Source: Lachnospiraceae bacterium UBA7225
GTDB taxonomy: Bacteria; Bacillota; Clostridia; Lachnospirales; Lachnospiraceae
Assembly: GCA_002473385.1 (NCBI GenBank)
Contig: DKTR01000033.1
Location: 1-32,320, forward strand
Direction of reading: 5' to 3'
DNA: 32,320 nucleotides
In this document: one piece after another, positions 23,804-31,677 of the stretch
Layout: every line of letters starts with the position of its first letter
How positions within the stretch are numbered: the first letter of the stretch is position 1
The notes under the pieces: generated by a model
What the model was told of the DNA's origin: nothing
The model's input: the letters and a program-made list of their open reading frames with translations, nothing else
Database searches by the model: none
Made by a program: the position numbers and the translations under genes

Positions 23804-24361
23804 CTATTCGAGATTTGCATGAAAGCTCCACAGTGAATTAATTTCCAGATTCCTACGTTCTATAATTTCCATTGCAATTGCATCTCCATACAGGAGCAGT
23901 GTCTGTTCAAATAAAGATGTCATAGGTTGTCTGGAAATCATTTCTCCCTGGCAGTTCAATTTTGTCTGAACAGGAATCCTTACCTGGATAGCAGACAGCT
24001 TTGCAATTGAGCTTTCCGTATTAGAACCAATCCATGCAATTTTGACATGCAATTTTTTTGCCTTCTCCGCAATAGATTTTGGATAGACGCTCTCCCCACT
24101 GCCCGATGCAACAATCAGAAGATCCCGCTCTGTAATCGCAGGTTCCGTAATCTCTCCGACGTAATGTGCGTCAATACCCAGATGACCCAACCGCTTACAA
24201 ACTTCCTGCAGGGAAAGAAGGACACGACCTATCCCGCAAAAATAAACTTTCTCAGCGCTTAAAATTGCATCAATCAGTTGTTCGCTCTGGGATTCATCAA
24301 TCCGGTTAAGCGCTTCTGTACATTCTTTGATGATTAAACGTCCAGATTCCTTTAAAGACAT
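23804..24361 (-). CDS. SIS-domain 6-phospho-3-hexuloisomerase-like protein (copy 2)
   Basis: A 185-residue SIS-domain protein related to copy 1. Shared blocks are YFCGIGRVLLSLQEVCKRLG, HYVGEITEPAITERDLLIVA, SGSGES and the C-terminal FHANLE, with the glutamate in SLFEQTLLLYGDAIA. It is less like classical PHI: the RSG/RCF stretch is replaced by RVLLSLQEV, which may alter the sugar pocket. The ATG at 24361 follows AAGGAG. It sits between the two epimerase genes, so each epimerase has a SIS gene beside it. The substrate is unknown. Confidence 0.82.
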   Translation of the reverse strand: MSLKESGRLIIKECTEALNRIDESQSEQLIDAILSAEKVYFCGIGRVLLSLQEVCKRLGHLGIDAHYVGEITEPAITERDLLIVASGSGESVYPKSIAEKAKKLHVKIAWIGSNTESSIAKLSAIQVRIPVQTKLNCQGEMISRQPMTSLFEQTLLLYGDAIAMEIIERRNLEINSLWSFHANLE

Positions 24362-24381
24362 ATTCTTTACTCCTTATGCTC

Positions 24382-25047
24382 CTAAAAAATTTCTGTAAAT
24401 CCAGAATATTTCTTCATATCTATATAACCATCCGTAAATAATGCCGATGTACCAAGGACGAACTGATTTGCTCCATTTTTCTTCATTTTCTTCACATGTT
24501 GCGTGCTGACATTTCCATCAACTTGAATTTTCAGTCTGTAAAGCCCACGCCGCGCTGCCTCATCCCTAATATCCGCAATTTTCCGGAATACTTTTTCTTG
24601 TGCAATCTGCTTGCCATATCCCGGTTCGATCATCATTACATTAACACCGTCAATGTCCTCCCAGAGATATTCCAGCACCGAAAGCGGTGTAGCAGGCTTC
24701 AGCGCCAGCAGAACATCCGCTCCTTTATCATGCAGTTTCCGTATCAGAACCGAAGGCGCTGTCAGTGTCTCGATCTGGATGGATACCTGATCTCCTGAAC
24801 GGATTTCAAACAGCGGAATAATCTTCTCCGGCTCCGTGGTCATAAAATGATAGTCCATCTGCATCGGCGCAATTTTCCGCAGTGCATTTGCGATATCCGG
24901 ACCAGCTGCAATATTCGGGCAAAAATGACCGTCACATACATCAATGTGCAAATAAGAAAAATGTTCTTGATAAAATACCATATCCATTTCCAATGACCGC
25001 ATATTGGAACACATTACGGACGGCATAAATCCATTCTGCTTTAACAC
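24382..25047 (-). CDS. Ribulose-phosphate 3-epimerase family protein (copy 2)
   Basis: A 221-residue member of the ribulose-phosphate 3-epimerase family. Metal/catalytic residues are His34 and Asp36 in YLHIDVCDGHF, His67 in MDYHFMT and Asp177 in IQVDGNVS. The DGHF loop is canonical, but the flexible loop reads EPGYGKQ where most family members have NPGFGGQ. The start is a GTG at 25047, with a GGAG site 8 nt upstream and 3 nt after the stop of the upstream isomerase gene. It differs enough from the neighbouring epimerase to suggest two successive or alternative epimerisations, not a recent duplication. Confidence 0.82.
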   Translation of the reverse strand: MLKQNGFMPSVMCSNMRSLEMDMVFYQEHFSYLHIDVCDGHFCPNIAAGPDIANALRKIAPMQMDYHFMTTEPEKIIPLFEIRSGDQVSIQIETLTAPSVLIRKLHDKGADVLLALKPATPLSVLEYLWEDIDGVNVMMIEPGYGKQIAQEKVFRKIADIRDEAARRGLYRLKIQVDGNVSTQHVKKMKKNGANQFVLGTSALFTDGYIDMKKYSGFTEIF

Positions 25048-25050
25048 AGG

Positions 25051-25890
25051 CTATTCTCCAATCTTCTTTATCATCCACTCTACAGACTGACGCATCGCTT
25101 CCTCCGGTATACGCTCGTATGGTGTCATCAGCTCCAGCGAAAGGTATCCATCATATCCATATTCATCCAATCTCTTCATAATATAATCCATATCGAGCAC
25201 ACCGGTTCCCGGAATCACATGAGCGGAAAGGCCTTCATACTGCGCATCGCTAAAATGAACATGATACACTTCTCCCTTCAGATTCTCCAGCGCATCATCA
25301 ATCGTTTCATCACAAACCCCCAGACAATACAGGTCAATCATACCGTGCAGATTCGGGGAATGAACATCCTCCAGCATCTTCTTCAGTCTTTCTGTATTCG
25401 TCAGCACCGTCACCAGCGGATCTGCCGCCTCAATGGTCAAATTAATGCCATAGCCATGTGCGATATCCGCAAGATAAGAAAGCGAATCTACAGAATATTT
25501 CCACGTATCGTCGTAATTGCGGTCCAGCATGTTCCATCCTGCAAAAAACTGTACAGTGGGGCTTTCAAGAACACTTGCAAATTGCAGGCTCTTTACGTAA
25601 TACTCAATACTCCTCTTTCGGCAGTACGCATTCGGCGAAGCAATATTAACCGGATATTTTACCTGCTCCGGGCACCAGTTAATTACCCTCAGACCATGAT
25701 CCTTTAATTTCCGTTTCAGCGCCAGAGCCTGCACATAACTATTGTCATCCACATTAAAATGAGGATCATTCGCATAAAATTCAATTGGTCCTGCTCCAAG
25801 TCTTTCCAGTGAATCCAGCGTATACTCCAGCGAATATCTGAAATACGGAAAATTGGACATTGCAATCTGATCAACCTTTAAATTCTTCAT
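25051..25890 (-). CDS. TIM-barrel sugar isomerase/epimerase (tagatose 3-epimerase-like)
   Basis: A 279-residue xylose-isomerase-like TIM barrel. The metal quartet of the ketose 3-epimerase group is visible: Glu154 (LTIEAAD), Asp186 (GMIDLYC), His212 (YHVHFSD) and Glu253 (LSLELMT). The group includes D-tagatose/D-psicose 3-epimerases, hydroxypyruvate isomerase and L-xylulose-5-phosphate 3-epimerase, so a free or phosphorylated ketose is possible. The ATG at 25890 follows AAAGGAG and comes one base after the kinase stop. The open frame extends further up but has no better site. It probably acts early, before or just after phosphorylation. Confidence 0.82.
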   Translation of the reverse strand: MKNLKVDQIAMSNFPYFRYSLEYTLDSLERLGAGPIEFYANDPHFNVDDNSYVQALALKRKLKDHGLRVINWCPEQVKYPVNIASPNAYCRKRSIEYYVKSLQFASVLESPTVQFFAGWNMLDRNYDDTWKYSVDSLSYLADIAHGYGINLTIEAADPLVTVLTNTERLKKMLEDVHSPNLHGMIDLYCLGVCDETIDDALENLKGEVYHVHFSDAQYEGLSAHVIPGTGVLDMDYIMKRLDEYGYDGYLSLELMTPYERIPEEAMRQSVEWMIKKIGE

Positions 25891-25891
25891 T

Positions 25892-26839
25892 TTATTCTCC
25901 TTTCTCATCATACATATTTTTTATTTGAAGCTCAATTTCTTCCCGGTCCGGTATTGAGCTTATTCCTCCTCTGCGGGAGACACAGATTCCAGCAGCAACC
26001 GTAGCATACCGAATCGCTTTTTCCATATCATCACCATTACACAGACGTATCATCAATGCTGTTGTAAACGTATCGCCAGCACCTGTAGTGTCCACAAAAT
26101 CCACCTTGCATGCCGGAAATATCCTGCCGGCTTTCCCATCATAAAAATACGAACCCTTTCCGCCTAGCTTTAGCAATACGTATTCCGCGCGGGCATGCTC
26201 TCTGATATACTCCGCCGCCTTTTGCGCCGTTTCCTCATTCTTTACTTCTATCCCGGTAAGTGCCTCCGTTTCCGCTTCATTAGGAGATACCATAAAAATG
26301 CCATCCAGACGCTCCAGCGGTATTTTCATCGCAGGACCGGCATCCAGAATCACCGGTATTTTCCGTTCCGTCGCAAGCTCATATGTACGGTACACTGTTT
26401 CCAGGGGCATTTCCATCTGCATCAAAACCATATCAAATGCTTCTGCATCCAATGCACGCTCTACCATTTCCGGCGTAATACTATCGTTTGCTCCCCGGAC
26501 ATTCGTTCCGACATAAGAGCCGTCCCTCATCATAAAAATTCCCGAAAGCCCTGTCTGCACATCATCCAGCGCCGGTATGAAGTCCAGATGAACGTTTCCG
26601 CTGTGAAGCAGTTCCTGTATTCTGGCGCCATTCGCATCATTCCCAACCGCACTTACCAGATATACTTCCGCACCAAGCCTTGCTGCTGCTACCGCCTGGT
26701 TTGCACCCTTTCCGCCGCAATAATAGCCTACAGAATCAAAATTCAGGCAGCCGTTCGGTTTCATTTCATCTCCGTGCGGTCCATAAAAGATCATATCCAT
26801 GTTAATACTGCCTACGATAAGAACCTTTGGTTGTTTCAT
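25892..26839 (-). CDS. PfkB-family sugar kinase (ribokinase-like)
   Basis: A 315-residue PfkB-family carbohydrate kinase. The first signature is GGKGANQAVAAARLG (residues 42-56). The second is DTTGAGDTF (250-258), with catalytic Asp256 in GAGD. The opening VLIVGSINMDMIF and general layout are ribokinase-like. Its substrate cannot be assigned: ribose, allose, psicose or another sugar are possible, and the neighbouring epimerases suggest a ketose or pentose. The ATG at 26839 is chosen because GAGGTG lies 5 nt upstream; the GTG at 26848 has no site. It starts 10 nt after the permease stop. Confidence 0.87.
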   Translation of the reverse strand: MKQPKVLIVGSINMDMIFYGPHGDEMKPNGCLNFDSVGYYCGGKGANQAVAAARLGAEVYLVSAVGNDANGARIQELLHSGNVHLDFIPALDDVQTGLSGIFMMRDGSYVGTNVRGANDSITPEMVERALDAEAFDMVLMQMEMPLETVYRTYELATERKIPVILDAGPAMKIPLERLDGIFMVSPNEAETEALTGIEVKNEETAQKAAEYIREHARAEYVLLKLGGKGSYFYDGKAGRIFPACKVDFVDTTGAGDTFTTALMIRLCNGDDMEKAIRYATVAAGICVSRRGGISSIPDREEIELQIKNMYDEKGE

Positions 26840-26849
26840 ACCAGTCACC

Positions 26850-27857
26850 TCATCTTCTGGTCACATGACGATTATCTATAATATAATTAACGATCAACAT
26901 AATCAGCAGCAGTGCTCCCCATACGATATCGCGGTAGAACGAACTGATATTGTGGAACATGTTCATCATTGTCGCAACCATCTGAAGGACAATGGTTGCC
27001 AGAACAATACCCACTACATTTCCCTGTCCGCCGTTTGGATTTGTCCCGCCAAATACGCAGATCAGAATGGAAAACATGATGTAACTGGTCCCATAATCAG
27101 GTTTTGCAGAGCTCATCCGCATTACGCTGATAATTCCGGAAACCGAAGCTAGAAAACCGGAAATCATATATGCCTTCAGTAAATCCAGATTATTCTGGAT
27201 ACCGGAAAATACGGCCGCCCTGGAATTACTTCCGATCAGAAATGTCCGTATGCCGAAAGTGGTTCTGGTCATAATGATATACATTACAACCGCACATACA
27301 GCGAACACGAAAAAATTCAGTGGAAAAATCCAAAACCTGATGCCTGCCAGCTTTGTAAATTCTGACGGTACTCCGGTAATTGCCTGTCCCTTGGTGATAA
27401 CCGTGCTGATGCCCAGAATGAGCTGACCGCTTCCAAGCGTCGCCAGCATCGCCGGAACTCTCAGCCTGCCCACCAGCAGCCCATTCAAAGCGCCGCAAAT
27501 ACATCCGATTACAAAAACACTCAAGCATGCCACTGCAATCATCAGTGCCGGTGAACCGGCATAATTCCCGCTTCCGATTGTTTTAGACAGAAATGTACCC
27601 ATAACGATTGCGCATAGATTCGCGATATAAACAACAGAAAGATCAATTCCTCCGCTGACCATACAGATAAACACTGCCAGTGCGAGAATACCGTATTCTG
27701 AGAGCTGTTTAAAAATAGATGCAAAATTTGCTTCTGTCAGAAATTTCCCCGGCATGACAACCGAACCGATAATGCCCACAGCAATCATTAGAACGGCGAT
27801 TCGGAAGACCGGATTATTCATTGATTTTTTCAGATTAATACCTGCTTTTCCTGTCAT
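26850..27857 (-). CDS. Sugar ABC transporter permease (RbsC-like, first)
   Basis: A 335-residue multi-pass membrane protein of the ribose/galactose-type permease family. Recognisable parts are the periplasmic-side MVSGGIDLSVVYIANLCAIV segment (family SGGIDLSVG-like), GALNGLLVGRLRVPAMLATL and the EAA-like region GTSYIMFSILICVFGGTNPN. Two permeases lie in tandem here, so the transporter is probably a heterodimer in the membrane, as in Als/Rha/YtfT-YjfF-type importers and unlike RbsC homodimers. It starts 23 nt after the second permease stop. Confidence 0.88.
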   Translation of the reverse strand: MTGKAGINLKKSMNNPVFRIAVLMIAVGIIGSVVMPGKFLTEANFASIFKQLSEYGILALAVFICMVSGGIDLSVVYIANLCAIVMGTFLSKTIGSGNYAGSPALMIAVACLSVFVIGCICGALNGLLVGRLRVPAMLATLGSGQLILGISTVITKGQAITGVPSEFTKLAGIRFWIFPLNFFVFAVCAVVMYIIMTRTTFGIRTFLIGSNSRAAVFSGIQNNLDLLKAYMISGFLASVSGIISVMRMSSAKPDYGTSYIMFSILICVFGGTNPNGGQGNVVGIVLATIVLQMVATMMNMFHNISSFYRDIVWGALLLIMLIVNYIIDNRHVTRR

Positions 27858-27880
27858 AATTACACATTCCTCTCTTTCGA

Positions 27881-28882
27881 TCAGCCGAGTCTCTTTATTC
27901 CACTGTGTGAACGCAGCGAGTTTACGGAGACAACTGTTCCGATTAATATAATCGCACCGGTAAAGACATCCTGATAATAAAGCGGGATGCCAAGCATCAG
28001 CAGATTATTCTGGATCATAATCAGCAGGACAACACCTATGATTACATTAAACAGGCCGCCAAGACCTGCACCCGGCCGGATACCGCCAAGTGTGCACGCA
28101 GCGATAATAATCATTTCACCGCCCATCAGATCTGACGGGGAAATCGCACCTACATTACAGGTGTACATAAATCCGCCAATTGCCGCAATTGCACCGCCAA
28201 GTGTGTAAGACAGGAAGGTGATCTGTGCTGTCTTAAAGCCGGAGCGCTCCGCCGCAACTTTATCTGACCCGATAGCGTAAAGTCCCCGTCCAAATATGGT
28301 GTACCTCAGCAGAAAGAATACAATCAGATAAAGAATAATCACGATCAGAAACTGCAAAGGCAGATCTGCTTTTAATCCACTGCCCGGATTTGTTACCGAA
28401 AACAGCTTTGCGCTCCCAAACTGTGCCATTGTTCCATGCAAAACTGTATTTGAAGCTTTCAGCGGACCATACATGATCCCGCTGAAGATGGAAGATGTGC
28501 CAAGCGTTACGATCAAGGATGGGAAATTAAATTTCGCCATAATGAATCCGTTAATCATGCCTCCCACAGCGCCGATTGCCATGCAGACAAGAAACGGAAT
28601 GAATATACTTCCGCCGTAGGAATCCCCGCCAAAGATTTTTGCTGTAATAAATGCCGACAGGCTTGCAAGCGCCGGATAAGAAACATCCGGTCCTGCACAG
28701 GTCAGGGACAGCATTTCTGTCAGCCCGAATACCAGATAGACCATTGATGCGCGCGCCAGATTAACCATTCCGGTATTGCTGAAAAACTGGCCAGAAACTG
28801 TCTCAACCGCGATACCGAACAAAAGAGCAATCAGGATAACATATGTTTCTGTCCGATTAAATATTTTCTTAATACTTATCAT
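27881..28882 (-). CDS. Sugar ABC transporter permease (RbsC-like, second)
   Basis: A 333-residue multi-pass permease of the same family as its neighbour. Family segments are MLSLTCAGPDVSYPALASLS, which occupies the place of the SGGIDLS block, GFIMAKFNFPSLIVTLGTSS, GRGLYAIGSDKVAAERSGFK (the coupling helix region, of the GxN/xxAA type) and MIIIAACTLGGIRPGAGLGG. The replacement of SGGIDLS by AGPDVSYP is typical of one half of heterodimeric systems. It begins 24 nt after the ATPase stop, so the two are co-expressed. The imported sugar is unknown. Confidence 0.87.
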   Translation of the reverse strand: MISIKKIFNRTETYVILIALLFGIAVETVSGQFFSNTGMVNLARASMVYLVFGLTEMLSLTCAGPDVSYPALASLSAFITAKIFGGDSYGGSIFIPFLVCMAIGAVGGMINGFIMAKFNFPSLIVTLGTSSIFSGIMYGPLKASNTVLHGTMAQFGSAKLFSVTNPGSGLKADLPLQFLIVIILYLIVFFLLRYTIFGRGLYAIGSDKVAAERSGFKTAQITFLSYTLGGAIAAIGGFMYTCNVGAISPSDLMGGEMIIIAACTLGGIRPGAGLGGLFNVIIGVVLLIMIQNNLLMLGIPLYYQDVFTGAIILIGTVVSVNSLRSHSGIKRLG

Positions 28883-28906
28883 CCTTTTTCTATCTCCCTT
28901 CTGCCG

Positions 28907-30394
28907 CTAAACCGAGGCTTCCACTAATGCTTTTTCTGTGATTTCTTCTCCACAGAGTACGGCGTTGATCCTGCCGCCCTTCATGATAATGACACGATTG
29001 CATATCTTTTTTATTTCCAGAATATCATCCGAAGCGATAATGACAGACATTCCCTCTGATGCATATTTGTTCAAAAGATCATAAATATCCTGCTTCGCTC
29101 CAATATCCACACCTACGGTCGGTCCATTGAGAATCAAAATAGCCGGATTGCATGCCAGCCATTTTGCCAGCACCACTTTCTGCTGATTGCCTCCGGAAAG
29201 TTTTTGCGCCAGATTATTTCGATTATCCGGTGAGATTGAAAGTGTATCAATCCAGTGCTGCGTTTCTTCTGCAGCAACTCTTTTATTATAAAAACCAAAC
29301 TTTGAACTTAATTTTCCCAAATGTGTTACCGCTACGTTTTGAATCAGAGATTGCTCCAAAAATAATCCTTCCGTAAGACGGTCTTCCGGAACATAGCCGA
29401 TACCAAGCTGTTTTGCTTTCGTCACGCTTGAGATGTTGACTGTTTTTCCCTCTACCAATATCTCCCCATCTTTAATCGTCGCCATTCCAAACAGAGCCAT
29501 CGCAAGTTCTGTACGGCCTGATCCAAGCTGTCCGGCGATGCCCAGGATTTCTCCCTTATATAACTGCATGCTTACATCCTCAAAAGCGCCTTCCACAGTC
29601 AGATTTCTTGTTTCCATCATAATCCTGGCCGGATCTCCAACCAGCGGCTTTTCCTGCTTTGCCTGTATTTCGCGCCCTGTCATATAAAATGAAAACCGCT
29701 CTTCATCCATTTCAGATGCCTTACAGGAAATTACATTCCTGCCATTGCGGAAAATGGTAATAGAATCAGAAATTTCAAAGACTTCATCCAATTTATGCGA
29801 GACAAATACAATCGCAACACCTTCTTCTTTTAGCTGATGAATAACACGAAACAGGGAATTTACCTCATTTCGCGTCAGTGATGCAGTCGCTTCATCCATA
29901 ATAATTACTTTTGCCTCATGTACCAGCGCACGCGCTATTGCAATCATCTGTTTATCTGCGACAGAAAGATCTGCAACTTTTGCCTTCATATCCACTTTTA
30001 AATTAATTTTTTTTACAGCCTGCTGTGCTGTCTCACGCATTCGTTTATAGTTAATGATTTTACTCCCGCGTGCGACCTCCGCATTAATAGATAGATTTTC
30101 CATTACAGAAAGATTGGGAAATAGCGAAAAGTCCTGATAAATAACCTGGATTCCATGATTAATGGATTCGGAAGGACTCATTTCTGAATACTCTTTTCCG
30201 TCAATGCATATTTTTCCGGAATCCGGCTTGTAATAACCGGAAATTATTTTAATAATTGTCGACTTTCCCGAACCATTTTCTCCGGACAGACAGTGAATTT
30301 CGCCTGCCCGGATTTCCATAGAGACATTGTCTAATGCTTGTACTCCGCCAAATGATTTGCTAATATTTTCGACCGACAAGATTTTTTCGTTCAT
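28907..30394 (-). CDS. Sugar ABC transporter double ATPase (RbsA/MglA family)
   Basis: A 495-residue protein with two fused nucleotide-binding domains. Domain 1 has Walker A GENGSGKST (38-46), a variant signature LSVADKQMIAIARAL, and Walker B VIIMDEATASL. Domain 2 has the degenerate Walker A GQLGSGRTE usual in this family, signature LSGGNQQKVVLAKWL, and a Walker B region reading ILILNGPTVGVDIGAK. There the Asp-Glu of the usual LDEPT motif is Asn-Gly, so domain 2 should not hydrolyse ATP. The ATG at 30394 has a GGAGAGGAC site. It follows the binding-protein gene by 110 nt holding a hairpin. It powers import by the two permeases. Confidence 0.92.
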   Translation of the reverse strand: MNEKILSVENISKSFGGVQALDNVSMEIRAGEIHCLSGENGSGKSTIIKIISGYYKPDSGKICIDGKEYSEMSPSESINHGIQVIYQDFSLFPNLSVMENLSINAEVARGSKIINYKRMRETAQQAVKKINLKVDMKAKVADLSVADKQMIAIARALVHEAKVIIMDEATASLTRNEVNSLFRVIHQLKEEGVAIVFVSHKLDEVFEISDSITIFRNGRNVISCKASEMDEERFSFYMTGREIQAKQEKPLVGDPARIMMETRNLTVEGAFEDVSMQLYKGEILGIAGQLGSGRTELAMALFGMATIKDGEILVEGKTVNISSVTKAKQLGIGYVPEDRLTEGLFLEQSLIQNVAVTHLGKLSSKFGFYNKRVAAEETQHWIDTLSISPDNRNNLAQKLSGGNQQKVVLAKWLACNPAILILNGPTVGVDIGAKQDIYDLLNKYASEGMSVIIASDDILEIKKICNRVIIMKGGRINAVLCGEEITEKALVEASV

Positions 30395-30409
30395 GTCATT
30401 GTCCTCTCC

Positions 30410-30466
30410 TTAAAAATCAAGGGCTGCTACAAAACAGATTCATTGTATCTATCTGACAACAGCCCT
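30410..30466 (-). terminator. Intercistronic attenuator-like hairpin after the binding-protein gene
   Basis: On the minus strand the outer arms GGGCTG / CAGCCC (30465-30460 and 30426-30421) and inner arms CAGAT / ATCTG (30439-30435 region and 30455-30451) form a long stem. A TTGATTTTTAA run follows. Its place between binding protein and ATPase suggests partial termination, giving more binding protein than transporter, as is common in sugar ABC operons. Confidence 0.7.
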
Positions 30467-30504
30467 CCTTTTGCCTGCAAGCAGAGCGAATTTACAACAT
30501 TCGA

Positions 30505-31566
30505 TTAAAAATCATAATCATCCACGTTGTTTTCATCAATAATCAACCAGCCACTGCCCGTCAGTACAAGCCCTTCCTCATCATAGAACTTCATGTCATC
30601 CCATCCTTCTACGCCAAGATCCACGCCGTCTTCGACTGCTTCGCCTGCCAGAATCTTAGCTGCCAGAGTTTCCATGGCATAGCATGCTGCTGCCGGATCC
30701 CATGTACAGATATATGACATTGTTCCATCCTTTACCAGGTCACGAAGATCGTTCGGGGTACCTGTTCCGACAATCGTTACCTTACCCTTCAGTCCCAGTT
30801 CCTCGATTGCCTTTGCGACACCGGTCGGTTCCAGTGAAGAACAGGTGCGGAAGCAGGTGATTTCCGGATATTTAGTCAGAAGTTCTTTTGCCGTATTATA
30901 TGCACCCTCATAAGTGTCATCCGAAGTTCCGTTCGGCCATTCATCATTCAGAAGTTTGATATCTGGGCAATTTTCTGATAAATAGTTAACCGTACCTTCT
31001 ACCCATGCCATGTGGGATGCTTTGGTAAGCTGTCCAACCAAAGTTGCGTAAGTTCCTTCTCCGCCGAGGCATTCCACCATCAGTTCACCCTGCTTTGCAC
31101 CAAAGTCTTCATTTACGAATGCTTCAATATCATACAGGCAGTTCTTTGCAATTCCATTTCCTTCATGTGTGATGACTACGATACCGGCAGAAAGCGCTTC
31201 TTCAAAAACAGTTTCCATAGCAGACGGATCAATCGGGCAAATACAAATTGCATCTACGCCCTGCGCAATTAAGTCCTCTACCGTCTGAATCTGGGAAGCT
31301 ACATCCTGTACTGCCGGGCTTGCTTCGAATGCATTTATACCGGTATCCTCTGCGAATTTCTTTGTTCCCTCATTTCCGCGTACCCACCAGGAAGCCGGCC
31401 CATACTGCGGAACCAGAGCAATCTTCCATTCGGATGAATCTTTTTCCGACTTAAAATCCGCCGCATCCCATAATTTTTCCGTGCTCTCTGTGCTTGCAAA
31501 TGCGGAAGAAACCATACTGAGTGAAAGGACTGCGGCTACAAGTAAACTAACTAATTTTTTTGACAT
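30505..31566 (-). CDS. Sugar-binding protein of the ABC importer
   Basis: A 353-residue extracellular binding protein of the ribose-binding type (periplasmic-binding-protein family 4). A signal peptide is clear: MSKKLV, a hydrophobic core, then SSAFA with cleavage expected near residue 24. No cysteine lipobox is present, which is unusual for a Gram-positive binding protein. Ligand-domain features are KIALVPQYGPASWWVRGNEG, AICICPIDPSAMETVFEEAL and VVITHEGNG. These resemble binding proteins for rhamnose and autoinducer-2-like sugars. The frame extends to 31659, but the ATG at 31566 is chosen because the signal peptide begins there and AAGGAG precedes it. The sugar is unknown. Confidence 0.88.
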   Translation of the reverse strand: MSKKLVSLLVAAVLSLSMVSSAFASTESTEKLWDAADFKSEKDSSEWKIALVPQYGPASWWVRGNEGTKKFAEDTGINAFEASPAVQDVASQIQTVEDLIAQGVDAICICPIDPSAMETVFEEALSAGIVVITHEGNGIAKNCLYDIEAFVNEDFGAKQGELMVECLGGEGTYATLVGQLTKASHMAWVEGTVNYLSENCPDIKLLNDEWPNGTSDDTYEGAYNTAKELLTKYPEITCFRTCSSLEPTGVAKAIEELGLKGKVTIVGTGTPNDLRDLVKDGTMSYICTWDPAAACYAMETLAAKILAGEAVEDGVDLGVEGWDDMKFYDEEGLVLTGSGWLIIDENNVDDYDF

Positions 31567-31613
31567 ATTACTCTCTCTCCTTACATTTAAAATTTTTATG
31601 ATTGAACATCCCC

Positions 31614-31625
31614 GATCAGCTGATC
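31614..31625. promoter_or_regulatory. Perfect 12-bp palindrome upstream of the binding-protein gene
   Basis: GATCAGCTGATC lies 48 bases before the binding-protein start, in the 111-nt gap after the SIS copy 3 gene. It could be an operator for a regulator outside the window or part of an RNA hairpin. No -35/-10 pair is clear beside it. Confidence 0.4.
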
Positions 31626-31677
31626 CCGTCCGGCGCCAGAAAGCGGGCCCATCTGACAATAGGAAATGCCAATTTCG

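Noticed and set aside
31567..31659. N-terminal extension of the sugar-binding protein
   Set aside because: The extra 31 residues are charged and would bury the signal peptide; the ATG at 31566 has AAGGAG upstream.
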